Shown in pieces: positions 34,817-44,003 of a stretch of 64,000 bases of DNA (its first letter is position 1; every line of letters begins with the position of its first letter). The stretch spans positions 5,270,001-5,334,000 of the forward strand of contig NZ_CP007044.2 of NCBI RefSeq assembly GCF_000520015.2. Direction: 5' to 3'. The notes under the pieces were generated by a model. It saw nothing but the letters and a program-made list of their open reading frames with translations, was not told where the DNA came from and did not search any database. The translations under genes were made by a program, and so were the position numbers. Source of the stretch: Chania multitudinisentens RB-25. Its GTDB lineage: Bacteria; Pseudomonadota; Gammaproteobacteria; Enterobacterales; Enterobacteriaceae.

Positions 34817-36484
34817 GTGGCTCAATACGTCTATACCATGCATCGCGTCGGCAAAGTGGTTCCGCCGAAGCGTCATATTCTGAAAAACATTTCCCTGAGT
34901 TTCTTCCCTGGGGCCAAAATTGGCGTACTGGGCCTGAACGGCGCCGGTAAATCCACCCTGCTGCGCATTATGGCGGGCATCGATACCGATATCGAAGGTG
35001 AAGCACGCCCACAGCCGGGCATCAAGATTGGTTATCTGCCCCAGGAACCCCAGCTCAACCTGGAACATACCGTGCGCGAGTCGGTAGAAGAAGCGTTGGC
35101 CGAAGTGGTGGGTGCCCTGAAACGCCTGGATGAAGTGTACGCGCTGTACGCCGAAGAAGACGCAGATTTCGACAAGCTGGCCGCAGAACAGGGCCGCCTG
35201 GAAGAGATCATTCAGGCTCACGATGGCCATAACCTCAACACCCAGCTTGAGCGTGCCGCTGATGCGCTGCGCCTGCCGGAGTGGGACGCCAAAATCGCCA
35301 ACCTTTCCGGCGGTGAGCGCCGCCGCGTTGCGCTGTGCCGCCTGCTGCTGGAAAAACCGGACATGCTGCTGCTGGATGAACCGACCAACCACCTGGACGC
35401 AGAATCCGTGGCGTGGCTGGAGCGTTTCCTGCACGACTTCGAAGGCACCGTGGTGGCAATTACCCACGACCGTTATTTCCTTGATAACGTCGCCGGTTGG
35501 ATACTTGAGCTGGACCGTGGCGAAGGCATTCCGTGGGAAGGTAACTACTCTTCCTGGCTGGAGCAGAAAGATGCTCGTTTAGCACAGGAAGCCTCTGCCG
35601 AAGCCGCACGCCGTAAATCTATTGAGAAAGAGCTGGAGTGGGTGCGTCAGGGAGCCAAAGGCCGCCAGTCGAAAGGCAAAGCCCGCCTGGCCCGCTTTGA
35701 AGAACTGAACAGCACCGAATACCAGAAACGTAACGAAACCAACGAACTGTTTATTCCACCTGGCGCCCGCCTGGGCGATAAAGTGGTTGAAGTCAGCAAC
35801 CTGCGCAAATCCTACGGCGATCGCGTGCTGATCGACGATCTCTCCTTCTCCGTACCAAAAGGCGCGATTGTCGGCATTATCGGCCCGAACGGCGCGGGTA
35901 AATCCACGCTGTTCCGCATGATGTCCGGTCAGGAACAGCCTGATTCCGGCAGCATCGTGCTGGGTGATACCGTTAAGCTGGCTTCTGTCGATCAGTTCCG
36001 TGACAGCATGGATAACGGCAAAACCGTGTGGGAAGAAGTCTCCGGCGGTCAGGACATCATGCGCATCGGCAACACCGAAATGCCAAGCCGTGCCTATGTT
36101 GGCCGCTTTAACTTCAAGGGCGTCGATCAGGGCAAGCGTGTTGGTGAACTGTCCGGCGGTGAACGTGGCCGTCTGCACTTGGCCAAGCTGCTGCAAGTTG
36201 GCGGCAACGTGCTGCTGCTTGATGAACCGACCAACGATCTGGATATCGAAACCCTGCGCGCGCTGGAAAACGCCCTGTTGGAGTTCCCAGGCTGTGCCAT
36301 GGTGATCTCCCACGACCGCTGGTTCCTTGACCGTATCGCCACCCACATTCTGGATTACCAGGATGAAGGCAAAATTGAATTCTTCGAAGGTAACTTTACC
36401 GAATACGAAGAGTACAAAAAGCGGACGCTGGGGGCTGAAGCACTGGAGCCACGCCGTATCAAGTACAAGAGAGTGACCAAGTAA
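34817..36484 (+). CDS. ettA: Energy-dependent translational throttle EttA (ABC-F), GTG start
   Basis: Ribosome E-site ABC-F ATPase that gates the first elongation step according to the ADP/ATP ratio. It has 555 residues, identical in length to E. coli. Two ABC domains: Walker A GLNGAGKST and GPNGAGKST; LSGGE signatures; Walker B LLLLDEPTNHLD and LLLDEPTNDLD. The arm between domain halves and the ABC-tran linker (KSIEKELEWVRQGAKGRQSKGKARLARFEEL) are present. The start is GTG at 34817-34819 (GTG GCT CAA TAC), with GGAGC upstream; no ATG fits. Confidence 0.98.
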   Translation: MAQYVYTMHRVGKVVPPKRHILKNISLSFFPGAKIGVLGLNGAGKSTLLRIMAGIDTDIEGEARPQPGIKIGYLPQEPQLNLEHTVRESVEEALAEVVGALKRLDEVYALYAEEDADFDKLAAEQGRLEEIIQAHDGHNLNTQLERAADALRLPEWDAKIANLSGGERRRVALCRLLLEKPDMLLLDEPTNHLDAESVAWLERFLHDFEGTVVAITHDRYFLDNVAGWILELDRGEGIPWEGNYSSWLEQKDARLAQEASAEAARRKSIEKELEWVRQGAKGRQSKGKARLARFEELNSTEYQKRNETNELFIPPGARLGDKVVEVSNLRKSYGDRVLIDDLSFSVPKGAIVGIIGPNGAGKSTLFRMMSGQEQPDSGSIVLGDTVKLASVDQFRDSMDNGKTVWEEVSGGQDIMRIGNTEMPSRAYVGRFNFKGVDQGKRVGELSGGERGRLHLAKLLQVGGNVLLLDEPTNDLDIETLRALENALLEFPGCAMVISHDRWFLDRIATHILDYQDEGKIEFFEGNFTEYEEYKKRTLGAEALEPRRIKYKRVTK

Positions 36485-36512
36485 TCTCACGTTGTACCCG
36501 GATATTTCTATC

Positions 36513-36533
36513 AGCCCGCATACACTGCGGGCT
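36513..36533. terminator. Hairpin between ettA and the DKNYY gene
   Basis: Perfect 8-bp stem AGCCCGCA / TGCGGGCT with a 5-base loop in a convergent gap. The T run is poor on both strands. Confidence 0.55.
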
Positions 36534-36562
36534 CAGATTAATGACAACGTCTTTATCTGCCC

Positions 36563-38152
36563 TCATAGCGGGCCGCAGGGCTCCTCTCGAAAACCAGTAG
36601 CCAGGCGCAAACGCTGGCCAGTCCGCAGATCAATCACATGGCCTGGGTTTTCTTTGCCTTGTGGGTTTGCATAGAAGACATACTGATACTCGTTATTCCC
36701 AAGGACAATATAGGGCTGACCGTCGCGCCCTTCCGCTCTTTCTAACAGTCTCAAGCCGCGTGTTGAAGACGAGTGTTCATAACGGCACAGGTCATCAACA
36801 CCTAGCCTGGAATACCAGCCCGTCAGATCGTAGATGTTTGCTGCGTCCGCCAGAAGGAAAAAGCTACCATAAGAACTTGGGATAGGGCCCAGTACCTGCC
36901 CCTGAATTGCAACAGAATCGCTCCCACCCTCCTTGAAAAGATATATATTCTTTCCATCAATGGCTTGTGCGTTAGCAACCCCTCCGTAGTCGTAATGATC
37001 TACCGATATGATTTGAAAATTATCTATATCTGCTACGGGAACAGGCTGATCGGTAAGGAAAACCCTGCTCTTGGTGCGCCCAAACTCGGTCGTGGGCTGG
37101 TATTCAAACGGCCGGCAGTACAACCCCGGATGGCCCGCTACAAACCCATCACGAACAGGACACCCGGCAGGCAAAACCCTGAATTCATCGACTTCTGCCA
37201 TCCGAAGCGGCAACGAGACAAGTTTATGGCGACCATCGCTTAGCTCATCACTTCGCTGTATGCGAGAGTAAGATTCCCCCGATGGAGAAGTATAGCGAGA
37301 TCGATAGAACCCACCTCCGATGCTCTCTGGCAACGTATCCACTACCAAGCCTACGCTATCAAAGTCTACGTACCACAGGTGGTTTCCCTCTTTGATATAC
37401 TTTGAATCGACCACTTCGACTGCAGCAGGTTTAGAGTCATCCAGCATTCGACCTTTCCAATACAATCGTGACTTGTCGCGAGCGAGCTTGGTAAAGTAAT
37501 CAGAGTCTTCCAGAAGGAGAACCTGAAAGCTGTCCGCATCAGCTCCCTCAACGTTTTCACCATTATAGAAGACCTGCTCTCCGTAAACGGCGTAGTCAGA
37601 CAGCCCCGCTGAAGATCCTCCATCTGCCTTTCTTGCCGGCAACGGCAGCACACGCAAAGCCGTTTTTTGTGGCAATCGGCGGGCTCCGTTAATCACAAAC
37701 TGCTTGTAGTAAACGGCATCGTTTGTAGCAGCATAATCTTCGTTCAGAACTCGAAACTCGTTGATTTTAGGCGACAATTCAAGAGGAAAAAAATGATTGG
37801 TGGTTATCGTATAGCTAGTAGTCCCAAAGGGGCACAGGCTACGGCCGGCCGAACTGTATGAGCCAACTCCCCCCACGCAGGTACCGTAGCTTGATGAGTC
37901 CGATTTTCGAAAGTACACACGGCCTTGCTCAACGATATAGTTATCTGACTTGGGGCTGATACTAGGCGGTTTAGAGCAGTTTCTTCGTTCAAAATTGCCA
38001 GAGTTCTCTTTGGTATGCGCGTCTGGGTAGACATAATCATGGCAGATGTCTCGACTGTGCGATACCAATGGGCCAACCGAGATGGCGACAATCAATGGCA
38101 GCCAGAATTTTTTAAATACGCTGCAACAATTCATGAATAGTGCATGCTCCAT
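36563..38152 (-). CDS. DKNYY-repeat-like exported protein, function unknown
   Basis: I do not recognise a function. 529 residues if started at 38150-38152; an ATG at 38132-38134 (MNCCSVFKKFWLPLIVAISVGPLV) would give 523 and a cleaner signal sequence, so export is likely. The body contains several repeats of the type 'D-Y-x-V/A-x-(5)-V-F/Y-Y-x-G-x-x-V-x-G-A-D-x-x-S/T-F-x-V-L', for example in DYAVYGEQVFYNGENVEGAD, which resembles DKNYY-family proteins. Cysteines cluster near the N-terminus (CHDYVYP, RRNCSKP, GTCVGG). Codon use and base composition look different from the neighbours (more AGA/ATA/CTA, lower GC by eye). No matching gene lies between ettA and nadR in E. coli. Confidence 0.75.
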   Translation of the reverse strand: MEHALFMNCCSVFKKFWLPLIVAISVGPLVSHSRDICHDYVYPDAHTKENSGNFERRNCSKPPSISPKSDNYIVEQGRVYFRKSDSSSYGTCVGGVGSYSSAGRSLCPFGTTSYTITTNHFFPLELSPKINEFRVLNEDYAATNDAVYYKQFVINGARRLPQKTALRVLPLPARKADGGSSAGLSDYAVYGEQVFYNGENVEGADADSFQVLLLEDSDYFTKLARDKSRLYWKGRMLDDSKPAAVEVVDSKYIKEGNHLWYVDFDSVGLVVDTLPESIGGGFYRSRYTSPSGESYSRIQRSDELSDGRHKLVSLPLRMAEVDEFRVLPAGCPVRDGFVAGHPGLYCRPFEYQPTTEFGRTKSRVFLTDQPVPVADIDNFQIISVDHYDYGGVANAQAIDGKNIYLFKEGGSDSVAIQGQVLGPIPSSYGSFFLLADAANIYDLTGWYSRLGVDDLCRYEHSSSTRGLRLLERAEGRDGQPYIVLGNNEYQYVFYANPQGKENPGHVIDLRTGQRLRLATGFREEPCGPL

Positions 38153-38224
38153 ATATCACTTGCGGGGAAATGTGCATAACATTCCATTGTTGGGCGTAAA
38201 AAACCGGCTGATGAGATCGGCTCT

Positions 38225-39136
38225 TTATTCTTCCCAATCCAATGCCTGTGCATAATCCACAAACACCGGGTGCTGTAGTACTACTTCAATAAAGCAGGCC
38301 AACGCCGGGGAATTCAGCTTGCGGCTCGGATAGACCAGATACAGTTCATTACCTTCGGCCTGCCATTCCGGTAATACCTCCACCAACTGCTTTTGCGCGA
38401 CCACTTCACGGCTGAGAAACGCTGGCAGTAATGTGATACCAGCCCCGGAAATCGCACATTCGCGCGCATACAGCAGGTTGTCAGTGCTATGTAACATGGG
38501 CAATTGCCAGCGGTAATATTCTTCACCACGGCGCAACACCCATGCTGGCCACGCACGATGAGCGATGCAGCGGTGTTGCTGTAACTGCTGTGGATGGACC
38601 AATGGCGGATACTGTGCCAGGTATTCCGCCGCTGCCAACAGGTAACGCGGAGAATGCCCCAATCTACGGCCAATCAATGAGGAGTCTTGCGGCCTGCCGG
38701 TACGCAGTGCAGCATCAAAACCTTCCTGTACCATATCCACCATCACATCAGAAACCGACACTTCCAGCGACACATCTGGATACTGACGTTGGAAATCCGC
38801 GGCCAAACGCGGAAGTAACGTCGCACCCAGCCCTGCCGGGGTTGAAATACGCAATCGGCCACTGGGGTTATCACGCAGCCGTTGTAATACCAGCTCGGCA
38901 CGTTCAGCGGCAGACAGCATCTCCCGGCAATGTTCCAGATAACGCTCCCCGGCGAAGGTTAAATTCAGCTGACGCGTAGTGCGATTAAGCAAACGCAAAC
39001 CCAGTGCCTGTTCTAATTGGCTGACACGATGGCTGACGCTGGATTTCGGCAGCCCGGCCCGATGAGCGGCAGCAGTGAAGCTACCGCATTCGGCCACCAG
39101 CGCGAACAGTGCCATATCCTGCAACTGTTTGAACAT
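38225..39136 (-). CDS. LysR-family transcriptional regulator, divergent from an MDR oxidoreductase
   Basis: 303 residues. Winged HTH at the N-terminus (DMALFALVAECGSFTAAAHRAGLPKSSVSHRVSQLEQALGLRLLNRTTR; about residues 7-55) of the CrgA/AaeR-like type, then a periplasmic-binding-like effector domain (PSGRLRISTPAGLGATLLPRLAADF). Its start lies 100 bases from the divergent oxidoreductase gene, the classic layout for a LysR regulator that controls its neighbour. GAACA/TGTTC half-sites lie in the gap. Effector unknown. No match in the E. coli order at this place. Confidence 0.9.
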   Translation of the reverse strand: MFKQLQDMALFALVAECGSFTAAAHRAGLPKSSVSHRVSQLEQALGLRLLNRTTRQLNLTFAGERYLEHCREMLSAAERAELVLQRLRDNPSGRLRISTPAGLGATLLPRLAADFQRQYPDVSLEVSVSDVMVDMVQEGFDAALRTGRPQDSSLIGRRLGHSPRYLLAAAEYLAQYPPLVHPQQLQQHRCIAHRAWPAWVLRRGEEYYRWQLPMLHSTDNLLYARECAISGAGITLLPAFLSREVVAQKQLVEVLPEWQAEGNELYLVYPSRKLNSPALACFIEVVLQHPVFVDYAQALDWEE

Positions 39137-39158
39137 GATTGTTCACCTCAAACGAACA
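39131..39158. promoter_or_regulatory. Candidate LysR operator: three GAACA/TGTTC half-sites
   Basis: GAACA (39131-39135), TGTTC (39140-39144) and GAACA (39154-39158) give two overlapping inverted repeats, one with a 4-base and one with a 9-base spacer. The second contains a TTC-N9-GAA core of T-N11-A type. The block overlaps the start codon of the LysR gene, so binding would also shut down the regulator gene. Confidence 0.55.
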
Positions 39159-39236
39159 CTGAGTTATTTATTGTCCATCTTATCACTCACTCCTCAGGGA
39201 TCTACACTAAAGGCATTCATTCGAAGGAGCATAACC

Positions 39237-40238
39237 ATGACAATCAGGGCCATCGCAGTCGATCCCCAAAATCCCACCCGTTTTATCAGCATCACGCCAG
39301 AAAAACCCACGCCAGGCCAGTATGATCTGCTGGTGGAAGTCAAAGCGGTTTCCATCAACCCGGTGGATACCAAAGTCCATGCTGGCCTGAAGAAAAATGG
39401 CCTACAACAGCCGCGTATTCTCGGTTGGGATGCCAGCGGCGTGGTGCTGGAAGCCGGCAGTGGCGTGAAAGATTTCAAACCAGGCGATGAAGTGTGGTAC
39501 GCCGGAGATATTACCCGCCCAGGCAGCAACAGCACTCAGCAATTGATCGATTCACGCATTACGGCACATAAACCGCGCACGCTGAATTGGGCGGAAGCCG
39601 CCGCAATGCCGCTGACCGCGCTCACCGCTTGGGAAGCCCTGTTTGAACACCTGAAAGTGCAGGATGCCGCAGCGGGTAAAACGCTGTTGATTATCGGCGG
39701 TGCCGGTGGCGTAGGTTCACTGGCGATCCCGTTGGCCGCCCAGCGCAGCCAGGTAAAAGTGATCGCTACTGCGTCACGCCCAGAATCTGCCGCCTGGTGC
39801 CGCGAACGTGGAGCCGAACTGGTGGTGGATTACCGCGATCTGAAAAGCAATCTGGCAAAAGAAGGCATTGAACACGTCGATTACATCCTGTGCCTGAACG
39901 ATACCGATGGTCACTGGTCAGCCATCAGCGATCTGATCGCTCCGCTGGGCCATATCTGCACCATTGTAGAGAACGCACAACCGCTGGATCAGAATGCACT
40001 GAAACTGAAAAGCGCCGCACTGCATTGGGAATTGATGTTTACCCGTAGCATGTTCAATACCCCGGATATTGCCCAGCAGGGGGAAATCCTCAAGCAAGTG
40101 GCGCAGCTGCTGGATGCAGGGAAACTGACCACCACGCTGAGCGAAACGCTGCATGGCTTGACGGTGGAAAACCTGACTACCGCCCACGCTAAACTGCTGG
40201 AAGGCCATATGCAGGGCAAACTGGTGATTACCTATTAG
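39237..40238 (+). CDS. Zinc-type alcohol dehydrogenase-like / quinone oxidoreductase (MDR family)
   Basis: 333 residues, from the ATG at 39237-39239 with GAAGGAGC upstream. Medium-chain dehydrogenase/reductase fold: N-terminal GroES-like domain (LLVEVKAVSINPVDTKVHAGL, ILGWDASGVV) and Rossmann domain (TLLIIGGAGGVGSLAIPLAAQ). The cysteine and histidine ligands of the catalytic zinc are missing (Asp-Ala-Ser at the usual Cys/His site), so it is more likely an NADPH-dependent quinone or enone reductase than a zinc alcohol dehydrogenase. Substrate unknown. Probably controlled by the divergent LysR gene. Confidence 0.88.
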   Translation: MTIRAIAVDPQNPTRFISITPEKPTPGQYDLLVEVKAVSINPVDTKVHAGLKKNGLQQPRILGWDASGVVLEAGSGVKDFKPGDEVWYAGDITRPGSNSTQQLIDSRITAHKPRTLNWAEAAAMPLTALTAWEALFEHLKVQDAAAGKTLLIIGGAGGVGSLAIPLAAQRSQVKVIATASRPESAAWCRERGAELVVDYRDLKSNLAKEGIEHVDYILCLNDTDGHWSAISDLIAPLGHICTIVENAQPLDQNALKLKSAALHWELMFTRSMFNTPDIAQQGEILKQVAQLLDAGKLTTTLSETLHGLTVENLTTAHAKLLEGHMQGKLVITY

Positions 40239-40245
40239 GCTTTTA

Positions 40246-40265
40246 GGGCGCAGCAGGCTGCGCCC
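40246..40265. terminator. GC palindrome between the MDR gene and nadR
   Basis: GGGCGCAG / CTGCGCCC with a CAGG loop in a convergent gap. There is no T run to either side. Similar in form to the palindromes at 18549 and 45287. Confidence 0.6.
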
Positions 40266-40270
40266 ATTAT

Positions 40271-41536
40271 TCAGCGCGACAGGGAAGAACCCCCGGCCAA
40301 TCGGCTGGCATCTGCCGCCAGCAGCTGTTTTACCAGCTCAACACAGCGCAGGAAGCGTTCTTCATAATCGCTGGATTCTACGTGAACATAGTTGATATTG
40401 TTGGCTCGCAGCATCTCTTCCAGTAAATGCTGAAACGCTTTGCGATCAACCGGGCTGCCCAGGCTGCGCAAACCATCGGCCACCCACGGCGTGTTATTCT
40501 CCAGCAGGATCACCAGATCAAAACGGTATTCGTCGATCAACGCCTGCACAAACGGATGTTCGCGCCCTTCGTATTTTTTGCAAAATGCCTGCGTAGTGAC
40601 AAAATCGGTATCGATAAACGCCACTTTGTTGGCGTATTTCACCGCAAAATCCACATACTGCGCCTGCCCAAGCGCAATCTTATCGTAATCGGAATACTGC
40701 AACGCCATCTCGTCGCCACCCAAATGGGAAAACACATAGTCACGGCCATATTCCCAGGCACTGGTGGTATTGAAGATATTCGCCAGCTTATTGACCAGCG
40801 TAGATTTACCACTGGATTCACCGCCTAAGACCGCCACGGTACGCACAAAGAAAGGCTTTACTTCGGTGGGAATATAGTCCCAATAGCGAAACGGGTCCCG
40901 GCGGATCTGGCGGCCACTGATATTCATAAAGGAACGTTCCGGGTCTACCAGAATAGTTTCAATATCCAGATGTTCACGATAGCGCGGCGCATCCTGTTCT
41001 TCGCTGGAATAGATGAAGCTTGGCACAATGCCCTGCTGTTCCATGAAGTTCTTCATGCCATTGCTCCAAACGTCCCAACCATGCGGGTAAGGCTCGATGC
41101 CCTTCTCGTCAAAGGAATGGATATGGATGTTTTTCTGGTATTTGAAGGTTTGCAGCAGCCAGCGCAGGCGATCGCTGACCGTCGGTTGCTGTGACATTGA
41201 GCTGTTATCAAACAGTTCGCGATCGCGTGGTTCATCATGACACAGGATCACATGCAGCTCGTCCACTTGGCTGCCCGCGCGCTGAATCAGATAGATATGG
41301 CCCGTATGCAACGGGTAAAATTTACCAAACACCACGCCGACTTTTTTCTCGCGGCGCGGGAACTCCAGCCCCAGAAAACGGTGTACGGCTTCCAGCTTCT
41401 GCGCACTCGGGCTTCTGATTTTATCGTTCAGCAACTGGCTGAGATAACCTTTGGTCATGTTACTGGCATCGGCTACCTGTTGTAATGTGCACCCTTTTTG
41501 CTTAATTGCCGCCTTCAGGTAATCGAACTGCCGCAT
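40271..41536 (-). CDS. nadR: NadR: NAD repressor, NMN adenylyltransferase and ribosylnicotinamide kinase
   Basis: Trifunctional protein of 421 residues. An N-terminal HTH (CTLQQVADASNMTKGYLSQLLNDKIRSPSAQKLEAV; about residues 16-51) represses NAD genes; the nucleotidyltransferase domain starts VGVVFGKFYPLHTGHIYLIQRA (about residue 66); the C-terminal kinase domain has Walker A GGESSGKST (about residues 239-247). The C-terminus is slightly longer than in E. coli. It lies downstream of serB-radA with a 104-base gap that holds a candidate NadR box, so it may be autoregulated. Confidence 0.97.
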   Translation of the reverse strand: MRQFDYLKAAIKQKGCTLQQVADASNMTKGYLSQLLNDKIRSPSAQKLEAVHRFLGLEFPRREKKVGVVFGKFYPLHTGHIYLIQRAGSQVDELHVILCHDEPRDRELFDNSSMSQQPTVSDRLRWLLQTFKYQKNIHIHSFDEKGIEPYPHGWDVWSNGMKNFMEQQGIVPSFIYSSEEQDAPRYREHLDIETILVDPERSFMNISGRQIRRDPFRYWDYIPTEVKPFFVRTVAVLGGESSGKSTLVNKLANIFNTTSAWEYGRDYVFSHLGGDEMALQYSDYDKIALGQAQYVDFAVKYANKVAFIDTDFVTTQAFCKKYEGREHPFVQALIDEYRFDLVILLENNTPWVADGLRSLGSPVDRKAFQHLLEEMLRANNINYVHVESSDYEERFLRCVELVKQLLAADASRLAGGSSLSR

Positions 41537-41603
41537 AACACCCCCACGCTGATATTCCCGACATCTTTCACGTTACCACTGAGCAGCGGCCTGAAATCCA
41601 TTG

Positions 41604-41621
41604 GGTATAGTATACTAAACA
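41604..41621 (-). promoter_or_regulatory. Candidate NadR box upstream of nadR
   Basis: On the minus strand the 18-mer TGTTTAGTATACTATACC matches the NadR operator form TGTTTA-N6-TAAACA in the left half exactly and in part of the right half, and the central GTATAC is palindromic. It lies about 70-85 bases before the nadR start codon. Confidence 0.6.
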
Positions 41622-41640
41622 AGGCAATATTGCGGCTCAC

Positions 41641-43023
41641 TTAAAGCTCATCCAAGATGCTCAAGGCATCTGCCAGTTTTTTCACGCCAAACACCTGCAT
41701 ATTAGCCGGGTTTTTTTTCGGTACGTTAGCCTGCGGCACGATAGCGCGCTTAAAGCCGTGTTTTGCCGCTTCGGAGATGCGTTCCTGGCCGCTTGGCACC
41801 GGGCGGATCTCCCCCGCCAACCCCACTTCGCCGAACACCACCAGATCATGAGGCAATGGGCGATCGCGGAAGCTGGATACCAGCGCGAGCAATAATGCCA
41901 AGTCAGCGCTGGTTTCACTGACTTTCACCCCACCGACGACGTTGACAAACACGTCCTGATCCGACATCTGCAAACCACCGTGGCGATGCAGCACCGCCAG
42001 CAAAATCGCCAAACGGTTCTGCTCCAGCCCCACCGCCACCCGGCGTGGGTTAGCCATCATCGAATGATCCACCAGCGCCTGAATCTCCACCAACAGCGGC
42101 CGTGTTCCTTCCCACACCACCATCACCGAACTGCCGGAGGTGATTTCATCACCACGGCTGAGGAAGATGGCCGAAGGGTTGCTGACTTCGCGCAAACCCT
42201 GTTCCGTCATGGCGAACACGCCCAGCTCATTCACCGCACCGAAGCGGTTTTTATGGCTACGCAACGTACGGAAACGGGAATCGGCGTCGCCATCAAGCAA
42301 CACGGAACAATCGATACAGTGCTCCAGCACTTTCGGCCCGGCCAAAGAGCCGTCTTTAGTGACATGCCCCACCATCACAATCGCTACGCCGCGCGTTTTG
42401 GCAAAGCGCGTCAGATAAGCCGCCGTTTCACGCACCTGCGCCACGCTGCCCGGTGAAGACTGGATATCCGCCATGTGCATCACCTGGATCGAGTCGATCA
42501 CCATCAGCTTTGGTTGTTCCTGCTCGGCGATCAGGCAAATCTGCTCAATGCTGGTTTCCGAGAGCATATTCAGGCCGCCGGTCGGCAAAGCCAAGCGGTG
42601 AGCGCGCATCGCCACCTGTTGCAGCGACTCCTCACCCGTGACGTACAGGGTTTTCATCTGCTCGGCGAGTTTGCACAGCACTTGCAGCAACAGCGTACTT
42701 TTCCCCGCACCGGGATTGCCGCCAATCAGAATGGCACTGCCCGGCACCACCCCACCGCCCAGCACGCGGTCAAATTCAAGGAAGCCGGTAGAGAAACGCG
42801 GCAACGCTTCCAGGCTGATATCCGACAGTTTCTGCACACGGCTGACGCCCGCATCGCCCGCATAGCCGCTGAAGCGCTCAGTACGAGCAGAAGAAGCCAC
42901 CGCAGCCAGGCGCACTTCTGTAATGGTATTCCAGGCATGGCAGGCGCTGCATTGCCCTTGCCAGCGCGGATAATCAGCGCCACATTCATTACAGACAAAC
43001 GCCCGTTTCACTGCTTTGGCCAC
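41641..43023 (-). CDS. radA: DNA repair/recombination protein RadA, GTG start
   Basis: RecA-like branch-migration ATPase, 460 residues as in E. coli. N-terminal C4 zinc finger (CNECGADYPRWQGQCSAC), Walker A GGNPGAGKST (about residues 102-111), the KNRFG motif (SHKNRFGAVNELGVF), and a C-terminal Lon-protease-like domain (PLPHDLVVFGEVGLAGEIRPV). Start is GTG at 43021-43023 with TGAGGT upstream. It begins two bases after the serB stop, so serB-radA are co-translated. Confidence 0.97.
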   Translation of the reverse strand: MAKAVKRAFVCNECGADYPRWQGQCSACHAWNTITEVRLAAVASSARTERFSGYAGDAGVSRVQKLSDISLEALPRFSTGFLEFDRVLGGGVVPGSAILIGGNPGAGKSTLLLQVLCKLAEQMKTLYVTGEESLQQVAMRAHRLALPTGGLNMLSETSIEQICLIAEQEQPKLMVIDSIQVMHMADIQSSPGSVAQVRETAAYLTRFAKTRGVAIVMVGHVTKDGSLAGPKVLEHCIDCSVLLDGDADSRFRTLRSHKNRFGAVNELGVFAMTEQGLREVSNPSAIFLSRGDEITSGSSVMVVWEGTRPLLVEIQALVDHSMMANPRRVAVGLEQNRLAILLAVLHRHGGLQMSDQDVFVNVVGGVKVSETSADLALLLALVSSFRDRPLPHDLVVFGEVGLAGEIRPVPSGQERISEAAKHGFKRAIVPQANVPKKNPANMQVFGVKKLADALSILDEL

Positions 43024-43025
43024 AA

Positions 43026-44003
43026 TTACCTCACATCATGTTTCAAACTGCCGGTCAGCACGCAAAGCACCCCCAGCAAGTCAGCATGGCGAATCGACAC
43101 CTGCGCCTTTTCATACACTTTAGGCTTCGCGTGGTAGGCAATGCCCAATCTGGCAACCTGCATCATCTTCAAATCGTTGGCGCCGTCGCCAATCGCCACG
43201 GTTTGCTGTGGTGAAATCCCCAGTTTTTCTGCCAGTTTCAGCAATGTATCCGCCTTATACTGCGCATCCACCACCGGCCCCAGCACTTCGCCGGTCAATT
43301 TGCCGTCGCGGATTTCCAGTTCATTCGCCGCAATCGCCACCAGTTTCAGCTTGTCGCGCAAATATTCAGCGTAATAGGTAAAACCGCCGGAGGCGATGGC
43401 CACATGCCAGTCCAGCGCTTGCAGTTTGCGCACCAGGCTGATCAGCCCCGGCATCAGCGGGAGATTATCGCGCACCTGTTGCAGGATTTTGGCATCGGCC
43501 CCTTTCAGCGTTCCGACACGCTGCCGCAGGCTGGCAGTAAAATCGAGTTCACCGCGCATCGCACGCTCGGTGACTTCCGCCACCTGTTCGCCCACCCCGG
43601 CCAGCTTGGCAATTTCATCAATACACTCAATCTGGATCGCGGTGGAATCCATATCCATCACCAGCAAACCCGGCGTGCGTAAATGCGGGATCTTACCGAG
43701 CGGTGCCACATCCAGCCCGCTTTCGGCGGCCAGCGATTTAGCTCGCTGCGTCAGCGTTCCCGCCAAACGCACCACCTGATAATCCTCCACGCACCAGGCG
43801 GTGACGATCACCATCGCCGCGCCCAGCTTGCGCTGGAACTGTGTGATGCGTTCTTTATCCAGCTTTCTGCCATATAATAGCCAACCGGTATGGCCTGCCC
43901 GATAATCCAACGGCATCACTTCGTCACCGCTCAACGAAAGAGGAAGACCCGGCCATTGAGAGATCTCGGCGGGGAGATCGCAATAGGTCAGACTATTCGA
44001 CAT
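43026..44003 (-). CDS. serB: Phosphoserine phosphatase
   Basis: Last step of serine synthesis. Start at 44001-44003, the second of two adjacent ATG codons, chosen because AGGAG is six bases from it (three from the first); 325 residues. The HAD nucleophile motif is LLVMDMDSTAIQIECIDEIA; motif 2 is ASGGFTYYAEYL; the C-terminal motif IGDGANDLKMMQVAGLG-like reads AIGDGANDLKMMQVARLG. First gene of serB-radA; divergent from ytjB. Confidence 0.97.
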   Translation of the reverse strand: MSNSLTYCDLPAEISQWPGLPLSLSGDEVMPLDYRAGHTGWLLYGRKLDKERITQFQRKLGAAMVIVTAWCVEDYQVVRLAGTLTQRAKSLAAESGLDVAPLGKIPHLRTPGLLVMDMDSTAIQIECIDEIAKLAGVGEQVAEVTERAMRGELDFTASLRQRVGTLKGADAKILQQVRDNLPLMPGLISLVRKLQALDWHVAIASGGFTYYAEYLRDKLKLVAIAANELEIRDGKLTGEVLGPVVDAQYKADTLLKLAEKLGISPQQTVAIGDGANDLKMMQVARLGIAYHAKPKVYEKAQVSIRHADLLGVLCVLTGSLKHDVR

